This document shows positions 6,271 to 7,163 of a stretch of DNA of 7,163 nt, piece after piece; the stretch's first letter is position 1, and each line of letters starts with the position of its first letter. The notes under the pieces are model-generated. The model was not told the DNA's origin and did no database searches. It worked only from the letters and a program-made list of their open reading frames with translations. The DNA comes from an uncultured Pseudomonadota bacterium (GTDB taxonomy: Bacteria > Pseudomonadota > Gammaproteobacteria > Burkholderiales > SCOH01). The stretch is taken from positions 1 to 7,163 of the forward strand of contig CALMFQ010000463.1 of NCBI GenBank assembly GCA_937863215.1, written 5' to 3'. The translations under genes and the position numbers were made by a program.

Positions 6271-6957
6271 TCAGGCCGGTGCGGCGCGCAGTCTGAGCCA
6301 CTGGCTGCGCCCGTACGCATGGTCGCGGATTCCGGTCAGCTGCGCCAGGCCAAGCGCCAGCGCAGTGCCGGCGAATACGTCGAGCGCGACGTGCTGCTTG
6401 GTGGCCAGTGTCGAATAGGCAATGCCGACGCACCACGCGATATTCAGCAGCTGCAGCATCCACCCCAGCCCGAGATGGCGCAGGCGCCAGAACAGCCACA
6501 GCGATGAAAACACCGCGGTGGCGACGTGCAGCGACGGGCAGGCGTTGCCGGCGGCATCGATTTTCTTCAGAAACGCCATGCCGGGATACTGTGCCCAGTC
6601 GATATGTGCCGGCGGTACCGCATTCGGCCAGAAATAGAACACCGCCAGCCCGGTGGCGCACAGCGTGCCGATGCGTACGCCGTAGTCGACGATTTCGCTG
6701 CGCGTGCGCATGATCAGCGGCGGCAGCGACACATATACCCACAGCGACAGATACACCGGCAGCGCCGCCGGCTGGAAGCCGATTGCGTCGTCCAGCCAGG
6801 TGGCGGGCACGGTACTGACCGCCGATTGCGGATGCTGGAGCAGGAACAGATAGGCGACAAAGAAAACAAAAGTGAACGCCGACGTGCCGAATGCCTTGAA
6901 CCAGAAACGGGACAGGACGATGCTGCGGAGGTCGGCGGATTTTGCGTTGCTGGACAT
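6271..6957 (-). CDS. PAP2/Aur1-like membrane phosphatase or phosphotransferase
   Basis: Predicted 228-residue polytopic inner-membrane enzyme of the PAP2 (phosphatidic acid phosphatase type 2) superfamily, probably acting on a lipid phosphate or phospho-headgroup; the substrate is unknown. Hydrophobic segments lie at about residues 24-40, 66-82, 94-110, 145-157, 166-182 and 192-208. The catalytic half is recognisable: CPSLHVATA (140-148) with His144, and STLATKQHVALDVFAG (182-197) with His189 and Asp193 spaced four apart, as in motif C3. Differences from the classical family are Leu143 in place of Gly (PSLH, not PSGH), Thr183 in place of the usual Arg, and no KxxxxxxRP motif. This fits the inositolphosphotransferase/sphingomyelin-synthase-like branch (PAP2_3/Aur1) better than bacterial PgpB. 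The ATG at 6957 is the only plausible start after the upstream in-frame stop at 6990-6992 despite no clear ribosome-binding site. It is monocistronic, with a promoter candidate about 30 bp upstream. Confidence 0.88.
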   Translation of the reverse strand: MSSNAKSADLRSIVLSRFWFKAFGTSAFTFVFFVAYLFLLQHPQSAVSTVPATWLDDAIGFQPAALPVYLSLWVYVSLPPLIMRTRSEIVDYGVRIGTLCATGLAVFYFWPNAVPPAHIDWAQYPGMAFLKKIDAAGNACPSLHVATAVFSSLWLFWRLRHLGLGWMLQLLNIAWCVGIAYSTLATKQHVALDVFAGTALALGLAQLTGIRDHAYGRSQWLRLRAAPA

Positions 6958-6973
6958 GCGGTTGGCGCTACAT

Positions 6974-7001
6974 TTGTTTGGTATGGGGTCTATGTTATAC
7001 T
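6974..7001 (+). promoter_or_regulatory. Candidate rightward promoter overlapping the PAP2 promoter
   Basis: TTGTTT (6974-6979) and TATACT (6996-7001) are separated by 16 bp; the -10 matches consensus at 5 of 6 positions and the -35 at 3 of 6. It would start a transcript near 7008 reading off the right edge. Its -10 overlaps the -10 of the leftward candidate, so the two would compete for polymerase. Confidence 0.35.
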
Positions 7002-7022
7002 AAGAAGATTGTTTTTCTTGAA
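6994..7022 (-). promoter_or_regulatory. Candidate sigma70 promoter of the PAP2-like gene
   Basis: Read leftwards, TTCAAG (7022-7017) and TATAAC (6999-6994) are separated by 17 bp. The -10 matches consensus at 5 of 6 positions and the -35 at 3 of 6. Transcription would begin around 6987, leaving a leader of roughly 30 nt before the ATG at 6957. The patch is distinctly AT-rich in a GC-rich window. Confidence 0.4.
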
Positions 7023-7163
7023 AATACGGCGACTTGCCAGTCTGTGCGCCAGCGGTCCGCTGGCCATCCGTGTGGCCGAGGCCGGGTTTGCCGGGTATGT
7101 CTGCAGGTACGGTGTGTCTGTGCGAACGGCCCGGCCTGCCTGTCTGCCGCAGGGGCTGGGCAA
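7008..7163 (+). other. Undecided segment at right edge: leader, RNA or start of a rightward gene
   Basis: This stretch follows the rightward promoter candidate. It contains GCCAGC/GCTGGC (7048-7053 with 7059-7064, 5-nt loop) and an 8-bp pair AGGCCGGG (7079-7086) with CCCGGCCT (7130-7137). A 9-nt direct repeat GTCTGTGCG occurs at 7040-7048 and 7116-7124. Several frames stay open to the edge: rightward from TTG 7018 or ATG 7097, and all three leftward frames, so openness says nothing here. No good ribosome-binding site precedes either rightward start. I recognise no known riboswitch or structural RNA. Confidence 0.3.

Noticed and set aside
6026..6742. 238-codon minus-strand frame overlapping the PAP2-like gene
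   Set aside because: It is a shifted frame of the PAP2-like gene, which has recognisable catalytic motifs and membrane segments while this one has none.
7008..7163. Guanidine-II (mini-ykkC) riboswitch because of recurring ACGG
   Set aside because: The ACGG copies at 7026, 7109 and 7126 are not loops of paired stems as that class requires.

Overview
The window is GC-rich, ordinary-looking chromosomal DNA that most resembles a Betaproteobacterium, possibly of the Chromobacterium/Vogesella group. That placement rests on GC-ending codons and on remembered resemblance of the RND pump and the K+ channel to betaproteobacterial proteins; nothing in the window proves a genus. There is no phage, insertion sequence, CRISPR array, tRNA or rRNA. 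Five genes are present. One runs off the left edge, and a short non-coding or undecided stretch runs off the right edge.

Left region (1-2446): the C-terminal three quarters of a tripartite-efflux RND permease, reading rightwards and closed by a strong intrinsic terminator. Its adaptor and outer-membrane partner are not visible and would lie upstream. After a 182-bp spacer holding a small repeat element comes a single-gene GNAT acetyltransferase (2579-3166). It converges tail to tail, with only 8 bp between, on a leftward gene (3175-3867) for an exported protein with four 42-residue TPR units.

Middle region (3868-6102): from a 143-bp divergent spacer starts a compact two-gene unit. A 127-residue, four-helix membrane protein (probably the family I remember as DUF6394) is followed 19 bp later by a 562-residue potassium channel with a two-helix pore and two tandem RCK/TrkA-N nucleotide-binding domains. 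The tight spacing suggests that the small protein is a partner or regulator of the channel. This pair is the best candidate for an undescribed system here.

Right region (6103-7163): a 168-bp spacer carries a 13-bp inverted repeat that shares a 14-nt word with the spacer upstream of the GNAT gene. It is followed by a leftward gene for an integral-membrane PAP2/Aur1-like lipid phosphatase or phosphotransferase (6271-6957). Upstream of that gene an AT-rich patch contains overlapping promoter-like sequences pointing both ways. The rightward one would transcribe a GC-rich, hairpin-rich segment whose identity cannot be settled before the window ends.

Taken together the genes are mostly envelope functions (drug efflux, K+ conduction, lipid metabolism, an exported TPR protein), but apart from the channel pair nothing shows that they act in one pathway.
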